A DNA stretch of 7,004 nucleotides from JAGMXM01 sp964458325 (GTDB lineage Bacteria > Verrucomicrobiota > Verrucomicrobiia > Limisphaerales > UBA1319). The notes under the pieces were generated by a model. The model was not told the DNA's origin. It searched no databases and saw nothing but the letters and a program-made list of their open reading frames with translations. This document shows, in pieces, positions 6,305 to 7,004 of this stretch (positions are counted from its first letter, which is position 1; each line of letters starts with the position of its first letter). Where the stretch lies: the NCBI GenBank assembly GCA_964458325.1, contig CAYWIM010000137.1:1-7004 (forward strand), given 5' to 3'. The translations under genes were made by a program, and so were the position numbers.

Positions 6305-6835
6305 ATCGGCAACACTCTCACCATCGAGCCCGGCAGCATCACGGCTATCGAGATCGACAAGGCCGCCAGCGCCAGCGACCGCCTCGCTGACCTCACACAG
6401 GTGTCCTATGGCGGCACGCTGACCGTCACGGTCGTCCATGGAACGTTGGACGACGGCGACGCATTCAAGCTGTTCGATGCGCAGTCGTACTCCAATGCCT
6501 TCTCGGCGATCCTTCCCGCAACTCCCGGCCCCGGTCTGGATTGGGACGCCAGCACGCTTGCCGTCGATGGCACGCTGCGGGTTTGGGCAGCTGCCGTGAC
6601 CGAGCCGCCTGTGATCTCGGCCGCGGTTATCGACGGCGCCAGCCTGATCATGCGCGGCGCCGAGGGCGTCGCAGGCGCCGCCTTTTCGGTCGTTTCGTCG
6701 ACCAATGCCGTGGCGCCGCTCGCCGAGTGGGCCGTGGTGGGGGCCGGCACGTTCGGCGCCGACGGCGCGTTCAGCGTCACCAACGCCATCGCTCCGGGCG
6801 AATCGCGCCGCTTCTATCTGCTCCGTGTTCCATAA
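6305..6835 (+). pseudogene. C-terminal end of an autotransporter-associated beta-strand protein
   Basis: From 6305, in a different frame from the LamG fragment, the sequence encodes the typical tail of a PVC autotransporter-associated beta-strand repeat protein. It has IGNTLTIEPGSITAIEIDKA, YGGTLTVTVVHGTLDDGDAF, KLFDAQSYSNAFSAILPATP, GLDWDASTLAVDGTLRV, then a last beta-sandwich module with SVVSSTNAVAPLAEW, GTFGADGAFSVTNAI and FYLLRVP before the TAA at 6833-6835. The repeat region and signal peptide expected upstream are missing. The frame is open back to a TTG at 6242, but residues 1-19 from there are just the LamG fragment read out of frame. The C-terminal FYLLRVP ending suits a surface or outer-membrane-associated protein. 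Parental proteins are usually several hundred to thousands of residues, so this is a remnant. Joining to the LamG part would require a frameshift, so no functional fusion is expected. Confidence 0.65.
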
Positions 6836-6883
6836 TTTGTCTGCCGCGCTGCTTGGACTGGGTTGAGACCAATGGCATCGCAT

Positions 6884-7004
6884 CTACATAATTGGCTCGA
6901 TGAATAGTCGCAATTCTTCGGCGTAAAATGCCAGCCCGCTCATCGGCCTGTTCGGGCGCCCCCGTTGGTTCCCAATGGCGGAGAGGGAGAACTGCAGACG
7001 GCCA
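6884..7004 (-). CDS. Possible 3' end of a gene entering from the right edge
   Basis: Reading leftwards from 7003, one minus-strand frame is open for 39 codons and ends at the TAG at 6884-6886. The end reads PMSGLAFYAEELRLFIEPIM, which is protein-like in composition, and its third codon positions are mostly G or C. I do not recognise it. Another minus-strand frame is also open over the same bases, so chance is not excluded. The span 6836-6883 between this and the preceding remnant shows no terminator or other feature. Confidence 0.2.
   Translation of the reverse strand, partial: GRLQFSLSAIGNQRGRPNRPMSGLAFYAEELRLFIEPIM

Noticed and set aside
4069..6396. Very long minus-strand open frame (775 codons) opposite the exported-protein gene
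   Set aside because: It is the antisense shadow of a GC-rich gene: the product is rich in Arg, His, Ala and Gly with no recognisable domain, while the plus strand has a signal peptide and an Ig-like domain.
6209..6883. Minus-strand open frame of 224 codons over the right-hand remnants
   Set aside because: The plus strand carries clear autotransporter-tail motifs. The minus translation is low-complexity and rich in Arg, Gly and Ala.

Overview
The window is GC-rich DNA broken by two more AT-rich stretches. It looks like a chromosomal segment from an uncultured bacterium of the Verrucomicrobiota/Kiritimatiellota type (PVC group). The evidence is the protein style: secreted proteins with beta-sandwich modules ending in an (R)FYR-type motif, a LamG-like segment, and the C-terminal end of an autotransporter-associated beta-strand protein. 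I recognised these by eye, so the phylum assignment is inference.

Layout, left to right: (1) 106-1032, minus: an intact secreted protein with a signal peptide and two tandem copies of an uncharacterised roughly 95-residue beta domain. (2) 1129-2427, plus: a BchE-type B12/radical SAM cyclase with an intact radical SAM half but almost no cobalamin-binding domain. (3) 2581-3095, minus: a small lipoprotein gene broken by a frameshift, 14 nt downstream of (4). (4) 3110-3808, minus: glycerol kinase with its N-terminal ~172 residues joined in frame to its C-terminal ~45 residues, the catalytic core between them being absent. (5) 4033-5883, plus: a large exported protein with a Big_5-like domain followed by regions I cannot name. 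(6) 5929-6303 and 6305-6835, plus: the front of a LamG-like protein abutting, out of frame, the tail of an autotransporter-type protein. (7) A possible 3' end of a further minus-strand gene at the right edge.

The genes do not form one pathway. What unites the window is breakage. Four of the six recognisable loci are truncated, internally deleted, frameshifted or joined to an unrelated remnant, while the 308-residue and 644-residue secreted proteins look whole. Either this is a decaying, deletion-rich stretch of chromosome, or the assembly contains collapsed joins; raw reads would decide. The most notable single item is the BchE-like gene, because anaerobic (bacterio)chlorophyll cyclases are not a normal part of this kind of genome. 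I found no tRNA, rRNA, CRISPR array, transposase or convincing intrinsic terminator, and no convincing new multi-gene system.
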